Shown: positions 25,026 to 33,692 of the stretch, piece by piece | Position numbering within the stretch: position 1 is the first letter of the stretch | How the letters are laid out: each line of letters starts with the position of its first letter | Assembly: GCA_951812345.1 (NCBI GenBank) | Contig: OX638295.1 | Location: 1,770,965 to 1,834,964, forward strand | From: Rhodothermales bacterium | GTDB taxonomy: Bacteria > Bacteroidota > Rhodothermia > Rhodothermales > VXPQ01 | Direction: 5' to 3' | Length of the DNA: 64,000 nt | The notes under the pieces: model-generated | Told to the model about the DNA's origin: nothing | Seen by the model: only the letters and a program-made list of their open reading frames with translations | The model's database searches: none | Position numbers and translations under genes: made by a program

Positions 25026-26336
25026 CTATCCCACAAGATACGGACGCAGGGCCTCCACAGAAGGGATTACTTCCTCGACCGCCGTACCCTGTGCCCCGAT
25101 CGCGGCCAGCCGGTCGGGCGCATCCGGTTCGAAGCCGAGCGCAGCATGCACCGTTTCGGGAAACTTGGCCGGATGCGCCGTAGCGAGCACCACAACCGGC
25201 CCCTGCAGCGCCCCGAGGGCACGCTGACGGCGTACCGCCTCGAGGCCCACCGCCGTGTGCGGATCGGCTACATAGCCGGTGGCCTCGTAGACCCGCCGCA
25301 TGGATGCAACCGTATCTTCGTCAAGAACACGCTCCGCACGTATAAGCCGCTGCATAGTTGGACGATCCAGCAAGGCCTGGAGCCTTTCGAAATTGCTGGG
25401 CGCACCGACATCCATCGCATTGGAAAGGGTTCGAATCGTGGGTGCGAAACCGGCGTCTTCTCCGGATAGAAAGCGGGGGAAAAAGTCGTTGGCGTTGTGC
25501 GCAGCAAGAAAGCCCGCCACCGGCAACCCGGACAAGTGCGCAAGCACACCCCCCGTCAGGTTGCCGAGATTGCCGCTCGGTACGCAAAACCACGGATTTT
25601 CTGCAGGAAGCCGGCTCGCTGCAAGCACATAATACATCATCTGCGGCAGCAAACGACCGATGTTGATCGAATTGGCTGAAGAAAGACCTGCCCCGGCGAA
25701 CGCCGGATGGACAAACGCTTCTTTCGCCATGCGCTGGCAATCGTCGAAATCTCCGGCTACGCACAGCGCCTGTACGCCCGGCCTTTCCGCAATCAACTGC
25801 TGTTCCTGTACCCGGCTTACCTTGTCCTTGGGATAGAGCAGTACGACTCGGATCCGGTCCTGTCCGGCGAATCCGTCGGCCACGGCGCTACCCGTATCGC
25901 CCGATGTAGCTACAAGAATCGTCGCTCTTTCGCTACGCCGCTCCAGAAAATAGCCCATCCAGCGAGCCATGGTCCGCGCTCCGAAATCCTTGAAGGAGAG
26001 CGTGGGGCCGTGAAACAGTTCCAGCACGAAGGTATTGCTCCATGGTCCGCCCCCTTTCGAGGCGAGCGGCACAAGAGGTACCGGGAAATCGAGCGCATCC
26101 CGAACAATGCGTTCCTGGTCGGAAGCGGAAATTTCGTCGCCGATCCAGGCTGCAAACACGCTGCAAGCCATATCCGGGAGCGTATCCCCCCTGGATATGT
26201 GGACAAAAGATGTGCGAGGTGGATTTTCGGGCACATACAAGCCCCCGTCGGGCGCCAGACCGCGCAACAGCGCTTCCGCGAAGGATATGCTTCCCGTATC
26301 CGGCGTACTGCGCGTGCTGCGGTAGGGAATCGCCAT
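25026..26336 (-). CDS. thrC: Threonine synthase
   Basis: A 436-residue PLP enzyme; the ATG at 26334-26336 gives MAIPYRSTRSTPDTGSISF, matching the family start, while the longer frame would run into thrB. Motifs: GLAPDGGLYVPE near residue 27, HGPTLSFKDFGAR near 110 with the PLP-binding Lys, the phosphate-binding ATSGDTGSA near 143, SANSINIGRLLPQ near 223 and PSGNLGNLTGG near 255. It converts O-phosphohomoserine to threonine. It lies 7 bp after thrB. The large ThrC type (with the N-terminal threonine-synthase domain) is indicated. No thrA or asd is nearby. The stop codon touches a mobile-element fragment. Confidence 0.95.
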   Translation of the reverse strand: MAIPYRSTRSTPDTGSISFAEALLRGLAPDGGLYVPENPPRTSFVHISRGDTLPDMACSVFAAWIGDEISASDQERIVRDALDFPVPLVPLASKGGGPWSNTFVLELFHGPTLSFKDFGARTMARWMGYFLERRSERATILVATSGDTGSAVADGFAGQDRIRVVLLYPKDKVSRVQEQQLIAERPGVQALCVAGDFDDCQRMAKEAFVHPAFAGAGLSSANSINIGRLLPQMMYYVLAASRLPAENPWFCVPSGNLGNLTGGVLAHLSGLPVAGFLAAHNANDFFPRFLSGEDAGFAPTIRTLSNAMDVGAPSNFERLQALLDRPTMQRLIRAERVLDEDTVASMRRVYEATGYVADPHTAVGLEAVRRQRALGALQGPVVVLATAHPAKFPETVHAALGFEPDAPDRLAAIGAQGTAVEEVIPSVEALRPYLVG

Positions 26337-26343
26337 GAACTCG

Positions 26344-27315
26344 CTACGCGGGCTGTTGCACGCGCACGTTGTGCTCCACCATATCGACGACACCCGTATC
26401 GTTCACTTCGGCTACCACCCCCTCGGCCTTGACCCGCTCGGATACGCTTGCCGCCAGCATGGCGTCCCGTATCGGAACGGCTTGCTCCGCGGAAGGCGCA
26501 AGAGCAAACATGGCCGGTCCGGAACCGGTCAGCGCACACCCGAATGCACCGGCTTCGAGCGCTGCGCTCCGCACGGCATGGTAGCAGGGCACCAGGGAAG
26601 CACGCACCGGCTCCACGAGGCGATCCCGCATCATGCATTGCCCAACGGTTTCCCAATCGCCGCACCGGTACGCATCCACCAGAAACGCCAGTTCGGAAGC
26701 GTTGCCCGCAGCGTCCTTGAGCGGCACACGATCCGGCAACATTTCGCGGGCTTGCCTGGTGAGCACCTGCACCGCCGGAAGAATAAGGGCAATGTGAAGA
26801 GAACCGGGCAGTTCTATACGCCGGTAGCGAGAGGCATCGCTCGACGAAACCAGAATGAGCCCCCCCAACAAGGCGGGAAGCGCATTATCCCCATGCCGCC
26901 CGCCGGAAGCGATGTCTTCGGCCTCAAGTACAGCTTCGATAAGAGCTTCCTTGTCAAAAGGCCGCCCGAAGAGCATGTTCACGGCCCAGGCGCCGGCCAC
27001 GGCGCTGGCTGCAGAGCCGCCGATCCCGGATCCGAGCGGGATTCCTTTTGTGAGGGTAAGTTCGACCCCCTCGTCTGTACCGAGTAAATCCAACACCCCC
27101 TTTGCCGCAATGACCGCCGTGTTCTTTGCAGAATCCTCAAGTGCCTCCCAGAGTACGGCGCCCGGCTCATGCTTGAGCCGGATGCCCGGATATTCTGTAC
27201 GGTGCGCCCTAACCACATCACCGATTCCGGAAATGCACAAGCCAAGCGCATCGAACCCCGGTCCAAGATTGGACAAGGAAGCCGGGCCAAAAACATCTAT
27301 ATGACGAAACGGCAT
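26344..27315 (-). CDS. thrB: Homoserine kinase (GHMP family)
   Basis: A 323-residue GHMP kinase. The N-terminal SNLGPGFDALGLC segment (about 15-27), the ATP-binding PLGSGIGGSAASA motif (about 91-103) and a C-terminal ALTGSGPAMFAL segment (about 265) are all present and place it as homoserine kinase rather than mevalonate kinase. It phosphorylates homoserine for the adjacent threonine synthase. The start at 27315 is preceded on the coding strand by AAGGTAAAAATTTAC, giving a modest AAGG ribosome-binding site. It is 63 bp after gltD and forms the tail of the long amino-acid cluster. Confidence 0.95.
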   Translation of the reverse strand: MPFRHIDVFGPASLSNLGPGFDALGLCISGIGDVVRAHRTEYPGIRLKHEPGAVLWEALEDSAKNTAVIAAKGVLDLLGTDEGVELTLTKGIPLGSGIGGSAASAVAGAWAVNMLFGRPFDKEALIEAVLEAEDIASGGRHGDNALPALLGGLILVSSSDASRYRRIELPGSLHIALILPAVQVLTRQAREMLPDRVPLKDAAGNASELAFLVDAYRCGDWETVGQCMMRDRLVEPVRASLVPCYHAVRSAALEAGAFGCALTGSGPAMFALAPSAEQAVPIRDAMLAASVSERVKAEGVVAEVNDTGVVDMVEHNVRVQQPA

Positions 27316-27378
27316 GTAAATTTTTACCTTATACTAAAAGGCTTAATTCCTTGTTGCAGAAGGCATTAACGCAATAGA

Positions 27379-28848
27379 TCATCGTATCCTTGGGAGGTCG
27401 CCTGCCCCCTTTGCGGGTAGCTCTGTCGCTTCCTCGCGCAAGAAAACATCCACACCGCGAGCCGCCTCCCGTCCCTCGGCAATAGCCCATACCACAAGCG
27501 ACTGCCCCCGGCGCATATCTCCCGCCGCAAACACGCCAGGGCGCGACGACATGTAGTTTTCGTCCGTCCGGACATTGCCCCGTTCGTCCAACTCGATGCC
27601 AAGCTGGGCAATCACACCATCCGGCTCCGGCCCGACATAACCCACCGCAAGAAGCACCAGATCGGCCGGCCACAGGTGTTCGGAATTCGGCTGCTCCACA
27701 AAGCGCATGCGCCCGGAGGCGTCCTTTTTAGGCAGCACGTTCACCGTGCGCAGTTCCTGCACGCGCCCGTCGTCGCCGCTGAATTCCTTTGTCAGTACAC
27801 TCCAGTGACGATCCACCCCCTCTTCGTGAGATGTACTCGTCTGGAAAACCATGGGCATGAAAGGCCAGGGTTGATGGGGCGGCCGATCCTCAGGCGGCGT
27901 CGGAAGCAATTCGAACTGTGTGATGGATTTTGCTCCCTGCCTGTTGGCGGTACCCACACAATCGCTTCCCGTATCGCCACCGCCTATCACAATAATATCC
28001 TTGCCGGCAGCAGTGATCGGCTCAACATGATCCATGACGTCGCCCGCATTGATCTTGTTCTGCCTCCAGAGATAATCCCATGCGAAATGGATACCGGCCA
28101 ACTCCCGGCCCGGAACCGGCATGTCGCGCGGCTTCGTAGCTCCTCCGGTAAGTACCACGGCGCAAAAGTCGTCGAGAGCCGTCACAGGATAATTTTTGCC
28201 CACTTCGGCACTCGTTACGAACTCGACCCCTTCCTCGCACATCACATCGATCCGGCGATCCACAATCCATTTCTCGAGCTTGAAATCCGGGATACCGTAG
28301 CGAAGCAGCCCGCCGATGCGGTCATCCCTTTCAAATACGGTAACCGAATGACCCGCCTTGTTGAGCTGGTCCGCGGCGGCAAGCCCGGCGGGACCCGATC
28401 CTACCACAGCCACTTTCCTCCCCGTTCTTACTACTGGTGGATGCGGTGCATACCAGTTCTCTTTCCAGGCCCTGTCGGAGATGCTTTTTTCGATCTGCTC
28501 GATCGTGACCGGTGGCTCGTTGATGCCAAGCACACAGGCTGATTCGCACGGAGCGGGGCATATTCTGCCCGTGAACTCCGGAAAATTGTTCGTCGCGCGC
28601 AACCGCCCGAACGCCTCTTCCCATTCGCCCTGGTACACAAGGTCGTTCCAGTCCGGGATGATGTTGCCGAGCGGACATCCGGCCTGACAGAAAGGCACCC
28701 CGCAATCCATGCAACGGGCAGCCTGCTGTTTCACCTTCCGGACAGGAAGCTCCAGATACACATCGCGGTAGTCACGCTTGCGTTCCTCCACCGGACGCCG
28801 AGGGGCCAACTCCCGGCTGTATTCCATAAATCCCGTTATTTTACCCAT
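27379..28848 (-). CDS. gltD: Glutamate synthase small (beta) subunit
   Basis: A 489-residue protein, the normal size. I start at the ATG at 28846-28848 (MGKITGFMEYSREL), which matches GltD N-termini; the frame continues upstream for 47 codons only because the inserted repeat happens to be open. Motifs: Cys-rich CMDCGVPFC...CPLGN near residues 40-55 and CPAPCESAC near 90 for the two 4Fe-4S clusters, FAD site VVGSGPAGLAAA near 147, and NADPH site VIGGGDTGSD near 285, ending with the GVFAAGDMRRGQSLVVWAI flavin segment. It passes electrons from NADPH to GltB. The 5' side is directly abutted by a 255-bp element that separates it from gltB, so expression signals may now come from the element. Confidence 0.95.
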   Translation of the reverse strand: MGKITGFMEYSRELAPRRPVEERKRDYRDVYLELPVRKVKQQAARCMDCGVPFCQAGCPLGNIIPDWNDLVYQGEWEEAFGRLRATNNFPEFTGRICPAPCESACVLGINEPPVTIEQIEKSISDRAWKENWYAPHPPVVRTGRKVAVVGSGPAGLAAADQLNKAGHSVTVFERDDRIGGLLRYGIPDFKLEKWIVDRRIDVMCEEGVEFVTSAEVGKNYPVTALDDFCAVVLTGGATKPRDMPVPGRELAGIHFAWDYLWRQNKINAGDVMDHVEPITAAGKDIIVIGGGDTGSDCVGTANRQGAKSITQFELLPTPPEDRPPHQPWPFMPMVFQTSTSHEEGVDRHWSVLTKEFSGDDGRVQELRTVNVLPKKDASGRMRFVEQPNSEHLWPADLVLLAVGYVGPEPDGVIAQLGIELDERGNVRTDENYMSSRPGVFAAGDMRRGQSLVVWAIAEGREAARGVDVFLREEATELPAKGAGDLPRIR

Positions 28849-29103
28849 GGATGCTCTGATTAAATCCGCAAAGCTCAGAGGCTGAGAGGGGTGCGCTGGC
28901 AAGGAATGACGAAGCAATGTGGCAGGCCCCACATAATGAGGAATGACACGGCCAGCGTGCCCCTCTCTGCCTCCCGAAGGGCGCTTCACGTCCGCGACGC
29001 CCCGAATTCGCAGTGTTTCCCGCTGATTTCAACGATGGAATCATGATGTCCTGTACACGCGAAAGTGAAAGTGCTGAGCAAAGTGGTTTTGATCAGAGTA
29101 TCC
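28849..29103. mobile_element. 255-bp MITE-like element, full copy 2
   Basis: The same 255-bp sequence as at 8736-8990, starting GGATGCTCTGATTAAATCC and ending TTGATCAGAGTATCC. The left end touches the gltD start codon (28846-28848), so the entire immediate 5' leader of gltD is element sequence (…AGCATCC then ATG). The right end lies 32 bp past the gltB stop (29136 being the last base of gltB on the plus scale). No clear target-site duplication is seen at either side. It interrupts what would otherwise be a compact gltB-gltD junction. Confidence 0.8.
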
Positions 29104-29135
29104 ACCTATACTTCTGATCCCTTGAAAACGCCCGT

Positions 29136-32100
29136 CTATACGACGGCATGTTCCGGCATAATCGCCTGCCCCGCTTCTTCCTCCAGCCGGAGAAGGGCAT
29201 TCCGATATTCGACCGGCATGATCTTGATGAATTCCTCCAGCGAGGCTTCCCAGTTTTCAAGAACCCATTCCGCCACGGAGCTGCCCGTAAGGCGATAGTG
29301 TTTCTCCACCATCGCATGTAGTTCCTCCATATCGGCAGGGTCTTCCACCCTTTCTATATCCACCATCTTACCATTACAACGCAATGTCCTGAACTCCAGG
29401 GTGCCGTCGAGCACGTACGCCACGCCCCCGCTCATGCCCGCTGCAAAGTTGCGCCCGGTGGGACCAAGCACCACCACACGCCCGCCGGTCATATACTCGC
29501 ACCCATGATCGCCGAGGCCTTCGACCACAGCATGCACGCCGCTGTTGCGCACGCCAAAACGTTCGCCGGCGCGTCCGCGCACGAACACCTCCCCGCTCGT
29601 TGCGCCGTACAGCGCCACATTGCCGATAATGATGTTGCTATGCGCGTCGTACCCGGCATTTTCCGGCGGCTGTACGATCAGGCGGGAACCGGAAAGCCCC
29701 TTGCCGAAATAATCGTTTGCATCGCCCCTCAGGTGGACAGTGATGCCTGGGGCCCCAAAGGCGAAGAAACTCTGCCCACCAGAGCCTGCCATATTGATCC
29801 GGATCGTATCGTCAGGAAGGCGCCCGCCCGGATACCGCTTGCTCACTTCGGCGGAGAGTAGCGTTCCGACCGTCCGGTTGATATTCCGGATAGCGATGTC
29901 GAATTCAACCGGGGTCTTCATTTCAAGCGCCGTTCGAGCCATTTCGATCAGGCGATGATCCAGCGCCTCGTCGATGCCGTGATCCTGCTCCGTTGCATGG
30001 AATTTGCGCAGCGCTTCGGGAACCTCCGGTTTCACGAGAACCGGGGAAAGGTCCAGATGCCTGGCCTTCCAATGATCGACGTCCGGGCGGACTTTCAGCC
30101 GCTGAACCTGTCCGGTCATTTCCTTCACCGTGCGAAAACCAAGACGGGCCATGATCTGGCGCAACTCTTCCGCGACGAAGTGGAAATAATTGATCACATC
30201 TTCCGGTTGCCCCTCGAATTTCTTCCGAAGTTCCGGGTCCTGTGTGGCAATACCGACGGGACACGTATTCAGATGGCATTTGCGCATCATAATGCAGCCT
30301 ATCGCCACCAGGGGCGCCGTCGAGAAGCCGAATTCGTCCGCACCCAGCAGACAAGCGACCGCCACGTCGAGCCCGGTCTTGAGTTGTCCGTCGCATTCCA
30401 CCCGAATGCGGCTCCGGAGCCCGTTCCGGACCAGCACCTGATGCGTTTCGGACAGGCCCAACTCCCAGGGTAGCCCTGCGTGCATGATGGAGGTTTGCGG
30501 GGAAGCGCCGGTCCCCCCGTCGTGGCCGGAAATCAGCACGACATCGGCCTTGCCTTTCGCCACGCCGGCAGCGACCGTACCCACGCCCACCTCGGAGACG
30601 AGCTTGACCGTAACCCGCGCGTCCGGATTCGAATTTTTGAGATCGTGGATCAACTGCGCCAGATCCTCGATCGAATAAATGTCGTGATGCGGAGGCGGGG
30701 AAATAAGGCCTACGTAGGGGGTCGAATGGCGCGTCTTCGCAATCCACGGATACACCTTTTCGCCCGGCAATTGTCCGCCTTCCCCCGGCTTGGCCCCCTG
30801 GGCCATTTTAATCTGAATCTCGTCGGCGCTCGTCAGATAGTCGATGGTCACGCCAAAACGCCCCGACGCTACCTGCTTGATTGCGCTCCGCTTTTCGCTG
30901 CGGCGATCGTACCGTTCCGGGTCCTCGCCGCCTTCGCCCGTGTTGCTCTTGCCCCCGATACGATTCATGGCAATGGCAAGCGTCTCATGGGTTTCCTTCG
31001 AAATGGACCCGTACGACATGGCGCCTGTCTTGAACCGCTTGACGATCTCCGTCCACGGTTCCACTTCATCGAGCGGAACAGGCTTTGTCCCCGCTTCGTC
31101 GAGCACAAGCAACCCGCGCAACGTGCCGAGCTGCCGGGTCTGATCGTTGACCTGCCTGGAATACTCCTCGTAGGTAGAAGTCTCTCCGGAGCGCACCGCT
31201 TGCTGCAAGCGCGCGATCGTCATAGGGTTGAACAGATGGTGTTCCCCGTTGCGCCGCCAGAGGTAACGCCCGCCCGGGTCCAGACCCTTCGAAAAAACAA
31301 GGGAGACATCCGGCCAGGCCTGACGATGACGCATCATCGTCTCCTCGGCGATCGTATCGAGATCGATGCCGCCTATACGACTTGCCGTACCTGTGAAGTA
31401 CCGGTCGACGAGATCCTGGGCCAAGCCGACTGCCTCAAAAATTTGGGCGCCCCGGTAACTCTGCACCGTGGAAATGCCCATCTTCGACATCACCTTCAGA
31501 ATCCCCTTCCCGACCGATTCCATGTAACCGACCCTTGCCTCTGTGTTGGAAATTTCTTCTCCTTCCAGCAAGCGTTCGATCACCTGCAAGGCCAACCAGG
31601 GATTCACCGCATCGGCGCCGTACCCGATAAGCGTGCAGAAATGATGTACCTCCCGGGGTTCCCCGCTTTCAATCACGATGGAGGCGCGGGTGCGAAGGCC
31701 TTCGCGAATCAGACGATGATGTACGGCAGCGGTAGCGAGTAGCGCCGGAATGGGCGCCAGATCCGGGCCGGCCGCCCGATCCGACAATACCAGCACGGAC
31801 CGGCCTTCGCGCACCAGCCGCTCCGCCTCTTCGCACAGATGGGCGAGCGCCTTGCGAAGCCCCTCTCCCCCGCTGTCTCCATCGAATACGATGTCGATCT
31901 TCTGCGTCTTCAATTCCTCGATTCCCGAATTCGGGATGCGCGCAAGGTCCCTGTCCGAAAGAATGGGCTGCTTCAGAATCAGTTTGCGGCAATGCTGCGG
32001 CGTTTCCTTGAAAAGGTCCCGCTCGGCTCCCAGTTGCGTAAAGAGGGAGGTCACCATCTCTTCGCGGATAGCGTCGAGCGGAGGGTTCGTCACCTGGGCA

Positions 32101-33668
32101 AAAAGCTGGCGGAAATAGTCGTACAGTAGACGCGGCTTATCCGACAACACGGCTAGGGGCGTATCGTCTCCCATCGAACCGAGGGCTTCCTTGCCATGCA
32201 GCCCCATAGGCTTCATAAGGAGACGCTCGTCTTCGAGCGTGTAGCCGAACATTTTCTCCCGGGCATGGAGTTCTTCGGGGGCATACCGTGCCGGTCTGCC
32301 GTAATCCGGCAAATCCTGCAGGCGCACAGCGTGATCCCGGAGCCACTCGATATAGGGACGGCGGGTGGCCAGCGTTTGCTTGATTTCCTCGTCTTCAATA
32401 ACCCGGTGCTCTTCCAGATCGACCAGGAACATCTTGCCGGGCTGCAGGCGCCCCTTCGACACCACATCGGCCGGATCCGTATTGAGGACGCCCGTCTCGG
32501 AGGCCAGAATGACCAGACCGTCTTTCGTGACCGTATACCGGGAGGGGCGCAACCCATTCCGATCGAGAATAGCGCCGATGTACCGGCCGTCCGTAAAGGG
32601 CAGCACGGCGGGGCCGTCCCACGGCTCCATCAAACAGGAATGGTACTCGTAAAAGGCGCGCTTCTCCTCGCTCATCTCCCGGGTGTACTCCCAGGCTTCC
32701 GGCACCAGCATCATCATAGCGTGCGGAAGCGAACGGCCCGTAAAGTAGAGCAACTCGAGAGCATTGTCCAGAATGGCCGAGTCGCTGGCGCCCTCGGTCA
32801 GTATGGGCAAAAGCTTCTGCATATCGTTGCCGAAGAGTTCCGACTCGAATAGCGACTGCCGGGCATTCATCCAGTTGAAATTGCCCCGGAGCGTATTGAT
32901 CTCACCGTTGTGACACAAAAAGCGGAATGGCTGCGCCAACATCCACTGCGGTAGTGTATTCGTCGAAAATCGCGCATGCACCATCGCAAGCGCGCTCTTC
33001 ATGCGAGGATCGACCAGATCGGTGTAAAATCGGGGCAAGTCCTCAGCCAATAACATCCCCTTATACACGATCGTGCGCGAGGACAGCGAGGGGATATAAA
33101 ACTCGTCCATCCCCGGCATATCCGCCCCTGCTATGGTATGTTCTACCACCTTGCGGATAACATACAGTTTGCGTTCAAACGCATCCTGATCCGCGGTTTG
33201 CTTCCCGCGCCCTGCAAGCACCTGCCAGAGTTCGGGCTGCATTGCTGCAGCGGCTTCCCCCACAGCATCCGGAGAAACCGGTACGCGGCGCCACCCGATA
33301 AATTCCTGCCCTTCCGCCCGAATCGTTTCCTCGAAGGTATTCCTGCAAAATGTCTGCGCGCGGGCGTCCCGGGGCAGAAAAACCATGCCGGCCGCATATT
33401 CCCCCGGGGCGCGTACGCCGGCGCCGAGTTCTTTCAGCACCGGCGCCAGAAATTCATGCGGCGCCTGAAGAAGAATACCCGTTCCGTCGCTTGTCCGGTC
33501 ATCGCATCCGCATGCCGAGCGATGTCCCAGGTTGTTCAGCATTTCGAGCCCCTTCTGCACAATATCGTGGACGGGTTCGTTCTGCACATTGCAAACGAAA
33601 CCGACGCCGCACGCGTCGTGCTCGTAAAACGAGTCGTAAAGACCTTCTCGGATACGTGGTAACTGCAT
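29136..33668 (-). CDS. gltB: Glutamate synthase large (alpha) subunit
   Basis: A 1510-residue protein, full length for GltB. The class II glutaminase domain opens with ACGVGF, where Cys20 becomes the N-terminal nucleophile after removal of a 19-residue propeptide. A central domain follows, then the FMN-binding synthase domain (GGKSNTGEGGEDPERY near residue 900, GAKPGEGGQLPG near 960, ISGHDGGTGASP near 1055), the 3Fe-4S cysteines in CIMMRKCHLNTCPVG near 1130, and the C-terminal GXGXG beta-helix domain (GATSGEVFVRGRAGERFGVRN-type repeats near 1370). It makes two glutamates from glutamine and 2-oxoglutarate with GltD. It begins 24 bp after cimA, within the branched-chain cluster. Confidence 0.96.
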   Translation of the reverse strand: MQLPRIREGLYDSFYEHDACGVGFVCNVQNEPVHDIVQKGLEMLNNLGHRSACGCDDRTSDGTGILLQAPHEFLAPVLKELGAGVRAPGEYAAGMVFLPRDARAQTFCRNTFEETIRAEGQEFIGWRRVPVSPDAVGEAAAAMQPELWQVLAGRGKQTADQDAFERKLYVIRKVVEHTIAGADMPGMDEFYIPSLSSRTIVYKGMLLAEDLPRFYTDLVDPRMKSALAMVHARFSTNTLPQWMLAQPFRFLCHNGEINTLRGNFNWMNARQSLFESELFGNDMQKLLPILTEGASDSAILDNALELLYFTGRSLPHAMMMLVPEAWEYTREMSEEKRAFYEYHSCLMEPWDGPAVLPFTDGRYIGAILDRNGLRPSRYTVTKDGLVILASETGVLNTDPADVVSKGRLQPGKMFLVDLEEHRVIEDEEIKQTLATRRPYIEWLRDHAVRLQDLPDYGRPARYAPEELHAREKMFGYTLEDERLLMKPMGLHGKEALGSMGDDTPLAVLSDKPRLLYDYFRQLFAQVTNPPLDAIREEMVTSLFTQLGAERDLFKETPQHCRKLILKQPILSDRDLARIPNSGIEELKTQKIDIVFDGDSGGEGLRKALAHLCEEAERLVREGRSVLVLSDRAAGPDLAPIPALLATAAVHHRLIREGLRTRASIVIESGEPREVHHFCTLIGYGADAVNPWLALQVIERLLEGEEISNTEARVGYMESVGKGILKVMSKMGISTVQSYRGAQIFEAVGLAQDLVDRYFTGTASRIGGIDLDTIAEETMMRHRQAWPDVSLVFSKGLDPGGRYLWRRNGEHHLFNPMTIARLQQAVRSGETSTYEEYSRQVNDQTRQLGTLRGLLVLDEAGTKPVPLDEVEPWTEIVKRFKTGAMSYGSISKETHETLAIAMNRIGGKSNTGEGGEDPERYDRRSEKRSAIKQVASGRFGVTIDYLTSADEIQIKMAQGAKPGEGGQLPGEKVYPWIAKTRHSTPYVGLISPPPHHDIYSIEDLAQLIHDLKNSNPDARVTVKLVSEVGVGTVAAGVAKGKADVVLISGHDGGTGASPQTSIMHAGLPWELGLSETHQVLVRNGLRSRIRVECDGQLKTGLDVAVACLLGADEFGFSTAPLVAIGCIMMRKCHLNTCPVGIATQDPELRKKFEGQPEDVINYFHFVAEELRQIMARLGFRTVKEMTGQVQRLKVRPDVDHWKARHLDLSPVLVKPEVPEALRKFHATEQDHGIDEALDHRLIEMARTALEMKTPVEFDIAIRNINRTVGTLLSAEVSKRYPGGRLPDDTIRINMAGSGGQSFFAFGAPGITVHLRGDANDYFGKGLSGSRLIVQPPENAGYDAHSNIIIGNVALYGATSGEVFVRGRAGERFGVRNSGVHAVVEGLGDHGCEYMTGGRVVVLGPTGRNFAAGMSGGVAYVLDGTLEFRTLRCNGKMVDIERVEDPADMEELHAMVEKHYRLTGSSVAEWVLENWEASLEEFIKIMPVEYRNALLRLEEEAGQAIMPEHAVV

Positions 33669-33692
33669 AATGCCTGGAGACTGCCTCTTTCT

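Noticed and set aside
28874-28900. CTGAGA and GGGGTGC words reminiscent of a TPP riboswitch
   Set aside because: They are in the reverse order from the THI box, lie inside the mobile element in all three copies, and there is no matching 3' half.
28849-28989. An N-terminal extension of gltD reading through the repeat
   Set aside because: The added residues (ending AHPSQPLSFADLIRAS) also appear ahead of the gene at 24068, because both come from the same mobile element. The GltD family start is at 28848.
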